From assembly GCA_965208685.1 (NCBI GenBank), contig CBDBPL010000007.1:682001-746000 (forward strand): a DNA stretch of 64,000 nucleotides, in the 5' to 3' direction. The stretch's first letter is position 1. Every line of letters begins with the position of its first letter. This DNA comes from JAJEFO01 sp965208685 (GTDB lineage Bacteria > Pseudomonadota > Alphaproteobacteria > Rhodobacterales > Rhodobacteraceae). Positions 54,700-63,949 of this stretch are shown here, in pieces. The position numbers and the translations under genes were made by a program. A model generated the notes under the pieces. That model worked only from the letters and a program-made list of their open reading frames with translations. It ran no database searches and had not been told where the DNA came from.

Positions 54700-55442
54700 C
54701 ATGGTCGGACTCGACGACGTTGTTGAGATATTTCACTTGTCTGTGGTCGGTGTCGGAGGGGCACTTTCCCTCTTTCTTCAACTCCCGAATGGCCTGTGCG
54801 TAGCATCCTGCCTTGTCCGTGTTGATGACGAATGGCTTCTCCCACTCCTTGCAGGCGCGCAACGCCTTGCCGAGGAACCGCTTGGCGGCCTTTGCATTCC
54901 GGGTCTGCGACAGGTGGAAGTCGATGGTGTCGCCACGGCTGTTGACCGCGCGGTACAGATACGCCCATTTCCCTTTGACCCTTATGTATGTTTCGTCCAC
55001 GCGCCAGGACCGCGACAGGCTGCCTGGCCGACAGTGCCAGCGCAGCCGCCTTTCGATCTCCGGCGCATAGGCCTGCACCCAGCGATAGATGGTGGTGTGG
55101 TCCACCGAGACGCCGCGCTCTTCCAGCATTTCCTCGAGGTCACGGTAGCTGACGCCGTATCGGCAGTACCACCGAACGGCCCAAAGAATGATCTCGCCCC
55201 GGAAATGTCGCCACTTGAAGTCATGGGTCATGGGAGCGTCTCCAAGAGCACACATGTCGGGGCACCATGTCGTGCCACGTCACTTTCCTCAACATGGCGG
55301 TCGCATGCATCCGAAGTTCGATCGAGACCCCATGGCCAAGGCTGAATGCGCGCGTCAGCCTCGTCTGACAGTCGCAGGACGTGCAGCACGAGAAGCTGTT
55401 CGAGGAAAAGCGCAGCGGCTTCACATTTTTTGCAACAGTGCC
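54700..55442 (-). mobile_element. IS6-family element, 5' fragment (split by IS110 DNA)
   Basis: The terminal repeat GGCACTGTTGCAAA (minus strand, 55442-55429) is the canonical IS6 end. The transposase starts at 55231 (MTHDFKWRHFRGEIILW) and contains all three catalytic residues: Asp in VDETYIRVKGKW, Asp in NTDKAGCYA and Glu in NNVVESDHGKLKR. The IS6 frame is lost at about 54700, just after the Glu region. The missing C terminus and other end lie at 52174-52450. Confidence 0.88.
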
Positions 55443-55448
55443 GGTCCA

Positions 55449-55481
55449 GAGATTTTTTTGCAAATCTCCCCAAACTTGGGG
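55449..55481. repeat. Two small hairpins next to the IS6 end
   Basis: GAGATTT (55449-55455) pairs with AAATCTC (55462-55468), and CCCCAA (55468-55473) with TTGGGG (55476-55481). They sit 6 bases outside the IS6 terminal repeat and about 165 bases before the adhesin pseudogene; they may be an old terminator. Confidence 0.5.
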
Positions 55482-55644
55482 AAGCCGGTGAAACTGCCGT
55501 CCTGCTAACCTGACCGGACCTGCTGTAGCGCGAAATCGTGTGTGCAGGCCGCGTTTCGCGTGGAAGCGGCGCAGCCGTGCGTGGGCGGACCGTCGTCCGC
55601 AGCGGACATTGTCAAGAATGGATTTGCAGCATTGCGGGGCAGGC

Positions 55645-56820
55645 ATGTCATTTGAGGGACCTGGATTTGAAACGGGCGGTGGCAATTTCAGGAGATTGGC
55701 GAATGTCGTGAATTGCCGCGCATCGAGACTTGTGTGCGCGGCCGCCTTGGCCTTGATTGCACCGCTGCATGCAGGTGCCTTCCTGCTGGCCGTGGCCGCA
55801 CCGCCTCCGGCGCAGGCGTTGACGGCGGAGTTCCGGGCCGTTCCGGCGAGTCATGACGGTTAGAGCGTGTTCACCGTCCGTCTCGCATTCACCGAGGAGG
55901 TGTTCAACGGGAACGAGTCGTTCGACAAGAACCAGGCGATCCAGGATGCCCTCCAGGTGAGCGGCGGCACGGTCAGTGGCAGGCGCCGGGTCGAACGCGG
56001 GTCGTTCGACCGGTGGATCTTCAGGATCAGGCCGTCCGGCAACGGAGCGGTGACGCTGACACTGCCGGAGACGACCGGCGCATGCAGCGCGACGGGAGCG
56101 ATCTGCACGCCGGGCGGCACGGCGCTGTCGAACGCCCCGACCGTGACGGTGCCTGGTCCGGCATCCGTTCCAGAGATCTCGATCGCGGCAGGGTCGAGCA
56201 CGAAAAGCGAGGGAGGGTCGCCGTCGTTCACGCTGACGCGGACCGGATCCCTGACAGGCGCGCTCACGATGAACGTGGACGTGAGCGAGAACGGCGCGAT
56301 GCTGAAGGGCACGCCGGCGGACACGGTGACCTTCGGCGCAAGCTCGGCCACGGCCGATCTGTCGGTGGCAACGGAGGACGACGAGGTCGTGGAGTCCGCC
56401 AGCGTCATCACCGCAAGCATCTCTGCCGGCAGCGGCTATTCGATCGATTCGAGCGCGGCGCAGGACACGGTGACGGTCGCGGATGACGATGCGGCGCCGG
56501 TGATCACGTCCACGGGCCCGTTCGCGGCGGCCGAGAACGGGACAGCGATCGCGACGCTCACGGCGACGGATCAGGACACGGCTGCATCGGGCCTCAGCTG
56601 GTCGGTCACCGGCGGTGCCGACCAGGACAAGTTCACCTTGAGTTCGGCTGGCGTGCTGGCCTTTGCGGCGGCGAAGGACTTCGAGGCGCCGGACGACGCG
56701 GACGGGGACGGCGACTACGAGGTAACCGTGCGCGTGACCGACGGGGCCAACCCGGTCGAGGCAACTCTCACCGTCAGCCTCACGAACGTGGACGAGACAG
56801 TGACGCCGTTCGGAGGGGGC
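55645..56820 (+). pseudogene. Secreted Calx-beta/cadherin-repeat protein, interrupted by an amber codon and 3' truncated
   Basis: A signal peptide (RLVCAAALALIAPLHAGAFL, then PPPAQA) leads into LTAEFRAVPASHDG, then a TAG at 55861-55863, then SVFTVRLAFTEEVFNG in the same frame. The two sides together form a known bacterial domain (AEF-x-P-x-SHDG followed by F-x-LRF-x-E). Next come ALQVSGGTVSGRRRVERGS, a Calx-beta-like repeat (SEGGSPSFTLTR) and a cadherin-like repeat (AAENGTAIATLTATD). The repeat ends at LTNVDE near 56800 and the frame runs without family content into the TAXI gene. The TAG and the missing C terminus mark it as a pseudogene. Confidence 0.75.
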
Positions 56821-56956
56821 GTCCACTCCATCGCTTACATTGCGCAAGCGTCATCAGGCCAGCCTCCCTCCCTCCGCAACGCCCCCCGCGTGCCCGAGCT
56901 TCCTTCCGGACGGGGCCTGGCCGCGCCGCGGACCATGCAACAGGCAGGCTTTGGCA

Positions 56957-56983
56957 TTGTCATGAAAACTCTTCTGTTACAAT
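56957..56983 (+). promoter_or_regulatory. Possible promoter of the TAXI-TRAP operon
   Basis: TTGTCA (56957-56962) and TACAAT (56978-56983) are separated by 15 bases, about 105 bases before the TAXI start. The -10 is good, the spacing short, so this is tentative. Confidence 0.3.
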
Positions 56984-57087
56984 CCCTTGACGCGGCGATG
57001 GCATTGCCAGAGATTGCCGGACGCGGTCCCGTCGGCCGGGCGCCCGGCCGACGCTTTCGATTCTTGAGCTTGACGGAGAGAAAACGA

Positions 57088-58131
57088 ATGACTTCAACAT
57101 GCGATTGCCGTGCCGATTCGATCGGACCATTCCGGCTTTGCACCCGAATCTTCCGCAATGCCACGGCCGCACGAATTGCGGCAGCGCTGCTCGTCTTCCT
57201 GGCGCATGCGACGCTTTCACCGGCACATGCGCTTGACGGGTTCACCGTGGGAACTGCTTCGGTCGGATCTACGCCCCACATCCTCGGAACCGCGATGCAG
57301 CAGGTGTTTTCCGAGAAGTTTCCTGAGGGCCGGTTCGAAGTTGCGGTAACCGGCGGCAGCATCGAGAACTCGCGGATGATGCGGCGCGGCGAGGCAGAAC
57401 TCGGAATTGCCAGTGTCACAGGGTCTGCCATGAGAAATGCGTGGCATGGCCGCAACCTCGAGGCCGGCGAAGAGCCCTACAAGGAGATCCGGACCCTGAT
57501 GGGTTTCGTTCACATTGTCGGGCACCTGATCGCTCGGCCGGGGGCGGGAATCGAGAATTTCGAGGACATCAAGGGAAAGCGTGTGGGCCTGGGTTCGAGC
57601 ATCAGGACTTCAGCCCTCCACGAGCCGTTCTGGAGGAGCCAGGGCGTTGATTGGATTGACGACGTGGAGGAGGTTCCACTTGGGTCGCAGGACAGGTACA
57701 GGTTCCTGGCGGAGGGGCGAGTTGATGCAGCGCTCGCGTGGACGGTCGGCACGAAGCTGGCAGCCATCATCGAGGAGTATGCCAGCGCAAACGAGGCGGT
57801 CTGGGCCAAGACCGACAAGGCGGCGCTTGAAGAGGCGGGATTCACGGTGTTCGCATTCGAGCCAGGTTCGCTGCCGGGGCTGGATTTCGTGAACCATGGC
57901 CCCAGCCTGACCATGTCCGCCCTGACCACGACGGACGAGTTTCCGGATGAGGCGGCCTATGAAATCGTCAAGACGCTGCACGAGAACATGGAACAGATCG
58001 TTCTCCTCCTGCCCGCCGTCCAGGCGGCCATTGAGAACCCGGCCATATTCACGTCACCGTCCGACCCGTTCCCCTACCATCCCGGTGCCATCAGGTATTG
58101 GAAGGAGGTTGGCCTCTGGGATTCCGAATAA
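57088..58131 (+). CDS. TAXI-family TRAP solute-binding protein
   Basis: A 347-residue periplasmic binding protein. After a long N terminus, the signal peptide core AARIAAALLVFLAHATL with cleavage after SPAHA is clear. The mature protein starts LDGFTVGTASVGSTPHILGTAM and contains VTGGSIENSRMMRRGEAELGIA and GKRVGLGSSIRTSALHE, the TAXI pattern. The ATG at 57088 has GGAGAG upstream; the open frame continues further upstream only because the adhesin remnant is in the same phase. It delivers an organic acid or amino acid-like substrate to the permease encoded 34 bases downstream. Confidence 0.93.
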   Translation: MTSTCDCRADSIGPFRLCTRIFRNATAARIAAALLVFLAHATLSPAHALDGFTVGTASVGSTPHILGTAMQQVFSEKFPEGRFEVAVTGGSIENSRMMRRGEAELGIASVTGSAMRNAWHGRNLEAGEEPYKEIRTLMGFVHIVGHLIARPGAGIENFEDIKGKRVGLGSSIRTSALHEPFWRSQGVDWIDDVEEVPLGSQDRYRFLAEGRVDAALAWTVGTKLAAIIEEYASANEAVWAKTDKAALEEAGFTVFAFEPGSLPGLDFVNHGPSLTMSALTTTDEFPDEAAYEIVKTLHENMEQIVLLLPAVQAAIENPAIFTSPSDPFPYHPGAIRYWKEVGLWDSE

Positions 58132-58165
58132 AGGAACCCGCCAGTGATGACGGGCGCTGACAGCG

Positions 58166-60043
58166 ATGTTTGGTGCCGTCGCGGAGACAGCGCAGAAGCA
58201 GGCGCGGACAGTCCTGTTTCTGGCGGTGTCGTTGTACGCCCTGTACAACTACTGGCAACCCGGCTTTCCCCTGTCCGAACGCGCGGCGCTGGCATTGCTG
58301 GCGGTTACGGCGTTCTTCGTTTCAATGCAGCCGCGCAACTGGTTGGCTGGCGCCTTCCAGGTGGCCCATTTGCTGCTTGGGTTTGCGGTTTTCGGCTACA
58401 TCATCCTCAACGCGCACGAACTGCCATATCGCGAGGGAATCCCGAACAGCACTGACATCATGGTCGGAATCGCAGGCGTCTACCTGATTCTGGTCGCCGT
58501 CAAGGCCTGCCTCGGAAGCGGACTGGCGGCAGTGACGGCCATTTTCCTCCTGTACCTGTTTTTCGGTCAGCATCTTCCCGTCTGGTTGGGGGGACACAGG
58601 GGGTTCAGCCTCGAACGGATCATCTCGTTCCTGTACCTGAACGACGCCGGAATCATGGGTTTCGCCATGAGCGCCTGCCTCAAGTACATGGCACTGTTTC
58701 TGATTCTCGGGAAAGTGCTTCAGCAGGTAGGTGCGATGGATTTCGTCATGGGCCTGTCTCGATCGCTGTTCGGAACCGGGCGCACCGGCCCGCCATTGAT
58801 GGCCGTCATGTCGAGTGCGCTCGTCGGCACAGTGTCGGGAAGCACGATGGGCAACGTCTACATTTCGGGCAACATGACCATCCCGCTCATGAGGCGGGTC
58901 GGGATTCGCAGGGAACTCGCGGCGGCGATCGAGGCGGCGGCATCGAGCGGCGGCCAGATCATGCCGCCGGTAATGGGGTTCGCCGTGTTCCTGATGATCG
59001 TGCTTCTTGATGTCGCGTATATTGACGTCATCGTGGCTGCGCTGATCCCGGCAACGCTATACTTCCTGGTTCTCGGCTTTGGTGTCTGGCTGCGGATTCA
59101 CCGCATGGAGACGTCAATTCAGCCGCACGTCGCCAAGACCGGTCACGACCGGCCTGCCGTCACGGCTGCCCTGCGGCATCCCGGTCTCGTCACCTTCCTT
59201 TGCGCATTGGGTGTCCTGGTGTACCTGCTGGCAAACCGCAATCCGCTGCAAACTTCAGTGATGATCGCCATGGCTGCGTGCCTGACGGTCAGTCTTCCCT
59301 GGCGCGTGCGCATCACGCCGCGAAAGCTCTTTCAGGCGCTTGTCGACAGCGGGCGGGAACTGATTGATGTCGCCATTGCCTGCCTTGCCCTCGGGATAAT
59401 TTCCGGCACCGTGTTGCTGACTGGGCTTGGAACGAAGCTTCCGGCACTGATGATAGACTGGTCAACGGGGAATCTCCCACTGCTGCTGATCTGCTCGTTC
59501 CTGGCATGCATCGTTCTGGGTCTCGGCATCCCCTCCAGCCTTGCATACATGCTGGTGGCGCTGCTGATCAGCCATGCGATCGTGCAGCTCGGCGTAGAGC
59601 TTCTGGACGCCCACCTGTTCGTCTTCTATGCGGCGCTTGCGGCAATGATCACGCCTCCCGTCGCCTTGGCCGCCTACGCCGCAGCCTCCATCGCGAAGAG
59701 CGATTACTGGACGACGGGCTGGCTGGCGGCCGCGCTCGGCATGCCGAAATACCTTGTTCCGTTCGCCTTCATCTTCCGTCCCCAGCTTCTGATGCGGGGG
59801 AGCGTCCTGGAGATTCTGGCCGTGTCGGCGCTGACGCTCGTCGGGCTTGCTGCAGTCTCGCTGGGGCTGACCGGCACTCGAAACCCGACCGTTTCCGCTC
59901 TCGCGGCGAGGGTATGCCTGGTAATTGGGGGCACGCTGGTATCCGTTCCGCCACTTGACGAGGCGTACGTTCTCGCCTTCGGTACAGCGCTGTGCATGAT
60001 TGGAATTGCCCCGCTGCTGCTGAGAGTGCGGAGGCGAGCGTGA
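58166..60043 (+). CDS. TRAP transporter permease, 4TM/12TM fusion (DctQM)
   Basis: A 625-residue membrane protein with roughly 16-17 hydrophobic segments. The DctQ-like part covers about the first 150 residues. The DctM-like part follows, with LVGTVSGSTMGNVYISGNMTIPLM, AAASSGGQIMPPVMGF, VLGLGIPSSLAYMLVAL and MITPPVALAAYAAA. This fused form always pairs with TAXI binding proteins. It lies between the TAXI gene and the SulP-like gene, whose start overlaps its stop. Confidence 0.95.
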   Translation: MFGAVAETAQKQARTVLFLAVSLYALYNYWQPGFPLSERAALALLAVTAFFVSMQPRNWLAGAFQVAHLLLGFAVFGYIILNAHELPYREGIPNSTDIMVGIAGVYLILVAVKACLGSGLAAVTAIFLLYLFFGQHLPVWLGGHRGFSLERIISFLYLNDAGIMGFAMSACLKYMALFLILGKVLQQVGAMDFVMGLSRSLFGTGRTGPPLMAVMSSALVGTVSGSTMGNVYISGNMTIPLMRRVGIRRELAAAIEAAASSGGQIMPPVMGFAVFLMIVLLDVAYIDVIVAALIPATLYFLVLGFGVWLRIHRMETSIQPHVAKTGHDRPAVTAALRHPGLVTFLCALGVLVYLLANRNPLQTSVMIAMAACLTVSLPWRVRITPRKLFQALVDSGRELIDVAIACLALGIISGTVLLTGLGTKLPALMIDWSTGNLPLLLICSFLACIVLGLGIPSSLAYMLVALLISHAIVQLGVELLDAHLFVFYAALAAMITPPVALAAYAAASIAKSDYWTTGWLAAALGMPKYLVPFAFIFRPQLLMRGSVLEILAVSALTLVGLAAVSLGLTGTRNPTVSALAARVCLVIGGTLVSVPPLDEAYVLAFGTALCMIGIAPLLLRVRRRA

Positions 60044-62274
60044 GCACGAAACGGAAGGAGCGGGACCGACCCATGGCAGTGGCGAATGCCATAGCTTCCC
60101 TCGCTTCCGAGCTCGCACGCGACGTCCGGTCGGAAAAGGCCGTGCCTGCCTTGTTCTGCGGGTTGATCTCGGCAGTGCTCATTCTTGTGTTCAGCGTTTC
60201 CATGGCGGCCATAATATTCAGCGGACCGCTTTCGGACCATTTCGCGGTCGGGGCGGGAGTGGTGCTCTTTGGCTACTGCGTGATCGGAACGGTGGTTGCG
60301 CTGACAAGCGGCTTGCCTGGCGCGATGGCAGGTGCGCCCATGCCTTCCGTCGTGATGATGGTCGTGATTGCAGGGTCCATTGACCTGGAGGGTCAGCCCC
60401 TGTTCGTGACTGCCGTCTCTGCGGCGTTGATCGGCACCGCCGTTACCGGCCTCTGCTTTCTGGCGATCGGGCACTTCCGGCTCGCGAGCTTCCTTCGCTT
60501 CATTCCATACCCGGTGGCCGGTGGGTTCATAGCAGGAACCGGCGGCCTGGCATGCGTCCTGGCGCTGGAGTTGATGGGCATCACGATCAGGAACCCTGAA
60601 GGCCTCGTCAGTCTGGAACCTGACACCCTGCAGTTCGCCGGCATCGGCATCGGATTTGGCGTGGGTCTGTTCGCTCTGATGCGGATCTGGAGAAAGTTCT
60701 ACGTCTTTCCAGCGACCTTTGCCCTGGCCGCCATCCTGTTTCATGCCGCAATCGCGGCATTCGGAGTGTCAGCGGACGAGGCCAGGGAGGCAGGCCTGCT
60801 GTTTTCCGTTGCCGGCGCGGGGCTTTGGCCCCCTTTCGAATTTTCTGACCTCCGGTTCATCGATTGGGGTGTGATGACGCAGCAGATCCCCAACATCCTG
60901 ATACTGGTTGCGGTAACGCTGATTTGCGTTGTCATGAATCTCGGCGGAATAGAGCTCGCGGCCAACTGCGACCTCGACTGGAACCATGAATTCAAGGCAG
61001 CGGGCTGGGCCAACGCGCTCACCGGTGTCGGTGGCGCGCCCCCGGGATGCCTGATCGCCCTTACAAGCATACGGAATTCGCTGTTCGGTGCCATGACGCG
61101 TCTCACCGGCCTTGTGACGGCACTCACGTTGGGCATTGTGCTGCTGACAGGCGATGCGCTCCTGAAGCTGTTTCCCGTTCACCTGATAGCTGGCGTTCTC
61201 TTGTTCCTCGGCATGCAAATGGTCGACGAGTGGCTGGCAAGAAGCTGGCGGAAGCTGGTCTTCACCGATTACGCGGCCATTGTTGTCGTTTTCCTGACGA
61301 TCGTTGTCTTCGGATTTCTCGAAGGCGTCGGGGTCGGCATGCTTTTTACCTCGGCCATATTTGTCATCAGCCTGAGCAGAACGGACATGATCGAGAACAG
61401 GTATACGCTGCGGGAGCGCCAAAGCAGGAAGATGCGCCCGATCCCGGACCGTGCCATACTTCTCGCAGAGGGACAGCTGGCCCAGGCGCATGAGCTCCGT
61501 GGCTACCTGTTCTTCGGCACGGCTTACCGCTTGGCTGACCAGCTCAGGCTCTCCCTGAGAGATGATCCTTTCCCGCAATTCATGCTTCTCGGATTCCGCA
61601 ACGTGTCAGGGTTCGATTTTTCGGCAGTCAATGCGCTGGCGCGGTTCATCAGGGCCGCGAACACGGAAGGCGTCACCGTCGTGATCTTCGGAGCATCGGA
61701 TCGTCTCACGTCCACTCTCAGGTCCGAGCTCCCGAAAGAGGCGCTTCAGGAGCTGGTCATGGAGGTTGACGCAGACCACGCGATCGAGAAATGCGAGGAC
61801 ATGATCATAGAGAACTGGAGATGCGAATTCGGGCAGGAAAGGAGCGGGCGGCAACAGCTCCTGGAAAGGGTTGTGGAAGACCTGGAGCGTCACCTGGAGC
61901 GGATGGCAATGTTTGAACAGCTGATCCAGGAAATTGAAGAATATCTGGAACCACGAACCTATTCGCCAGGAGAATCAATAGTCGCCCCCGGCGTGCCGCA
62001 GGAGGGCATGCAGCTTCTTCAGGACGGGCGGGCGTCGCAGCATGATGCGACAGGCAATCGGCTTGTCCAGTTCGCGGCGGGCGACGTTATCGAGCCAGGC
62101 AGCGCATTTGGTACGGCCGCCGCGAACCTCGCGACGATTGCAGAAGCGCCATGCCGCACGCTTGTCCTCACTCCCGCCGGAAAGGAACGCCTCGCAAGGT
62201 CAGATCCGAAGCGAGCCCTCGAGCTGTTCGAATACGCACTTGCCAACGTTGCCTCGACACGAGGCATCGGTTGA
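60040..62274 (+). CDS. SulP/SLC26-like permease with STAS and cyclic-nucleotide-binding-like domains
   Basis: A 744-residue protein. Residues 25-450 contain about 12 membrane segments of the SulP type (SGLPGAMAGAPMPSVVMM, RFIPYPVAGGFIAGTGG, GVGGAPPGCLIALTSIRNSLFG, then FPVHLIAGVLLFLGMQMVDEWL). Residues 480-590 are a STAS domain (LRGYLFFGTAYRLADQL, VSGFDFSAVNALARF). Residues 630-740 resemble a cNMP-binding domain (YSPGESIVAPGVPQEGMQLLQDGRA). The GTG at 60040 has GGAGG five bases upstream and overlaps the TRAP stop, favoured over ATG 60073. Such fusions suggest uptake gated by a nucleotide signal. The substrate is unknown. Confidence 0.9.
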   Translation: MSTKRKERDRPMAVANAIASLASELARDVRSEKAVPALFCGLISAVLILVFSVSMAAIIFSGPLSDHFAVGAGVVLFGYCVIGTVVALTSGLPGAMAGAPMPSVVMMVVIAGSIDLEGQPLFVTAVSAALIGTAVTGLCFLAIGHFRLASFLRFIPYPVAGGFIAGTGGLACVLALELMGITIRNPEGLVSLEPDTLQFAGIGIGFGVGLFALMRIWRKFYVFPATFALAAILFHAAIAAFGVSADEAREAGLLFSVAGAGLWPPFEFSDLRFIDWGVMTQQIPNILILVAVTLICVVMNLGGIELAANCDLDWNHEFKAAGWANALTGVGGAPPGCLIALTSIRNSLFGAMTRLTGLVTALTLGIVLLTGDALLKLFPVHLIAGVLLFLGMQMVDEWLARSWRKLVFTDYAAIVVVFLTIVVFGFLEGVGVGMLFTSAIFVISLSRTDMIENRYTLRERQSRKMRPIPDRAILLAEGQLAQAHELRGYLFFGTAYRLADQLRLSLRDDPFPQFMLLGFRNVSGFDFSAVNALARFIRAANTEGVTVVIFGASDRLTSTLRSELPKEALQELVMEVDADHAIEKCEDMIIENWRCEFGQERSGRQQLLERVVEDLERHLERMAMFEQLIQEIEEYLEPRTYSPGESIVAPGVPQEGMQLLQDGRASQHDATGNRLVQFAAGDVIEPGSAFGTAAANLATIAEAPCRTLVLTPAGKERLARSDPKRALELFEYALANVASTRGIG

Positions 62275-62334
62275 ACGGCCTGTCCGGATCGCCGAGTCAG
62301 GCAGACGTGCTTCAGCCTTGTCAGATGAGAAGGG

Positions 62335-62360
62335 CGCCAAGGCCATGCCCGGCCTTGGCG
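62335..62360. terminator. Hairpin between convergent genes
   Basis: CGCCAAGGCC (62335-62344) and GGCCTTGGCG (62351-62360) pair perfectly around a 6-base loop, between the ends of the SulP-like gene (+) and the SDR gene (-). No T tract follows on either strand. Confidence 0.6.
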
Positions 62361-62367
62361 GATCTGG

Positions 62368-63165
62368 CTATCCGGATCCCTCGTGCGCCGTCATGGCGTG
62401 CACCATGCCGCCGTCAACCGTGATCGTCTCTCCGGTAATGTAGCCCGCTGCGTCGGATGCGAGGAACACGATCACGTCCGCAACGTCGCTTGGTTCGCCG
62501 AGTCTTCCGAGAGCCACTCGCCTTGCCATCGCCTGTGCGACGGCTGTCATGTCGTCCTGACGCGACTCGAACATCGCCGTCTTGATGATGCCAGGGTTGA
62601 CGGCGTTGACACGAACGCCCTTTGGACCCCAGTCGGCGGCAAGAGCCCGAGTCATTGCGTCTATTGCGCCCTTGGTGGCCGTGTAGGCAACCCGACCGAT
62701 CGGGCCTCTCAAGCTTGCGACGGACGAAACGTTGATGATCGATCCTCGACCTCGCTCGATCATTGCCGGGCCCAGGCCGGCCGCCAGCATGAGAAGCGAC
62801 CGGACGTTAACGGCGAGTATCCTGTCGAGCTCCGCTTCATCGAGCATTTCCGGTGCGCCCCTGATCGGGAAGCCCGCGTTGTTGACGAGCACGTCCACGC
62901 CCCCAACACTGGAAGTCGCAGCCTCCGCCAGGCGCGTGCCCGCTCCGGCCTCCGAAAGATCTGCCGGAATGACGACTGGCTCGTTGCCGAGGCCTGCAGC
63001 AACGCGCTCGAGGTCAGCGACGGTTCGTCCTGTCAGGATCACGCGCGCGCCAGCCTTGTCCAGCGCCTTCGCAGTGGCTTCACCAATTCCCCGGCTTGAA
63101 CCGGTTACAAGGGCCGTTCTCGATTCCAGCGACCTGCTGCAGCGATCATGCTGCGATTCCTGCAT
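62368..63165 (-). CDS. SDR-family NAD(P)-dependent oxidoreductase
   Basis: A 265-residue classical short-chain dehydrogenase. Cofactor motif TGSSRGIGEA, then LVNNAGFP, and the catalytic triad in NVSSVASLRGPIGRVAYTATKGA (Ser, Tyr, Lys). The C-terminal YITGETITVDGGMVHAMT is typical. The ATG at 63165 is favoured by GGAAGAG upstream; an ATG at 63180 is the alternative. The substrate is not evident. It is convergent with the SulP gene. Confidence 0.94.
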   Translation of the reverse strand: MQESQHDRCSRSLESRTALVTGSSRGIGEATAKALDKAGARVILTGRTVADLERVAAGLGNEPVVIPADLSEAGAGTRLAEAATSSVGGVDVLVNNAGFPIRGAPEMLDEAELDRILAVNVRSLLMLAAGLGPAMIERGRGSIINVSSVASLRGPIGRVAYTATKGAIDAMTRALAADWGPKGVRVNAVNPGIIKTAMFESRQDDMTAVAQAMARRVALGRLGEPSDVADVIVFLASDAAGYITGETITVDGGMVHAMTAHEGSG

Positions 63166-63343
63166 CTTGGTCTCTTCCATGGCTTCGGACTTTTTCGATC
63201 CGCCGGAACGGTAGTCCCGCGTCCGGGCGATGTAAATCAAGTGAATCTCGGTCGGGCCGGGCAATCGCGGCTGCCGCTCAAGGCATTGCCTCGCCCAAGC
63301 GTGGCACTCCTGCTTGAGGCGTTGTTCCCGACCCGCTCCCCCG

Positions 63344-63608
63344 TTCCATTCCGGAGGACGACGTCGAGCACCCGATCCAGGGGATCACAGACCTGGGCTG
63401 CCGTACGGCGACCCTGACCGCCTACGGCGCCGGCCTCCGGGTCTCGGACGTTGTGGCGCTGCAAGTCGCCGACATCCGGGGTGAGGAGGGACTGCTCCGG
63501 ATCCGCAACGGCAAGGCCAGCCAAGAGCGCTTGACCCATCTGCTCGGCCCGGTGCTCGAGGCACCGAGACGGTACGGGAGCATGACCTTGCCGCGTCCCT
63601 CCAACTGA
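63344..63608 (+). pseudogene. Tyrosine recombinase (integrase) fragment
   Basis: One frame reads LTAYGAGLRVSDVVALQVADI, then LRIRNGKASQE, ending with TGA at 63606-63608. This is the first catalytic segment of XerC/D-type or IS-associated tyrosine recombinases, with the catalytic arginine in AGLRVSDV. The N-terminal domain and the H-x-x-R and Tyr motifs are missing. There is no start codon with family support, so it is a remnant. Confidence 0.72.
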
Positions 63609-63949
63609 CTGTTCTGCCAGTACAGGCCTCAATCCAACATAGGGAGCGTCAGGCCAACTCTATCGGGAAGCACCAAAATCTGCGAGGTCACGTGACTGAC
63701 TGATCTTGTCTCCGCTCTGCCTGGTTCATTCAAGATTGCCGCAATCGGCCCAAGTTTCGAAACTTTCAGGAGAGTGCCGCCTATCTCGAGCACGAGATAG
63801 GCGGCACTCTCGATGAGTGGAAATTGGGCAGGCATGAAACGGTGCAGCGCGACAATGCTGCAACCCTTTCGAACTTCAAGCCGCCGGGGACATCCTCGCG
63901 TGCAGGCGGTTTCGGCCAACCGTCCCTCAACCAGCGCGGGAGTGGCTTG
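63609..63949. other. Non-coding DNA between integrase remnant and serine recombinase
   Basis: No supported gene. It contains the perfect 19-bp inverted repeat at 63770-63811 and presumably the promoter of the serine recombinase gene that starts at 63950. Confidence 0.6.
63770..63811. repeat. Perfect 19-bp inverted repeat upstream of a serine recombinase
   Basis: GAGAGTGCCGCCTATCTCG (63770-63788) and its exact complement (63793-63811) are separated by only AGCA. It ends 138 bases before the recombinase start. It lacks a T tract, so an operator, a recombination site or an RNA hairpin are all possible. Confidence 0.8.

Noticed and set aside
54419..55345. A continuous 308-codon frame beginning with an IS110-type N terminus
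   Set aside because: After about 54690 the translation is the antisense of the IS6 transposase. It is an accidental fusion of two truncated elements, not a chimeric protein.
55867..58131. A 754-codon frame that would fuse an adhesin repeat region to a TAXI binding protein
   Set aside because: The TAXI part has its own start (57088), ribosome site and signal peptide. The preceding adhesin remnant is merely in the same phase.
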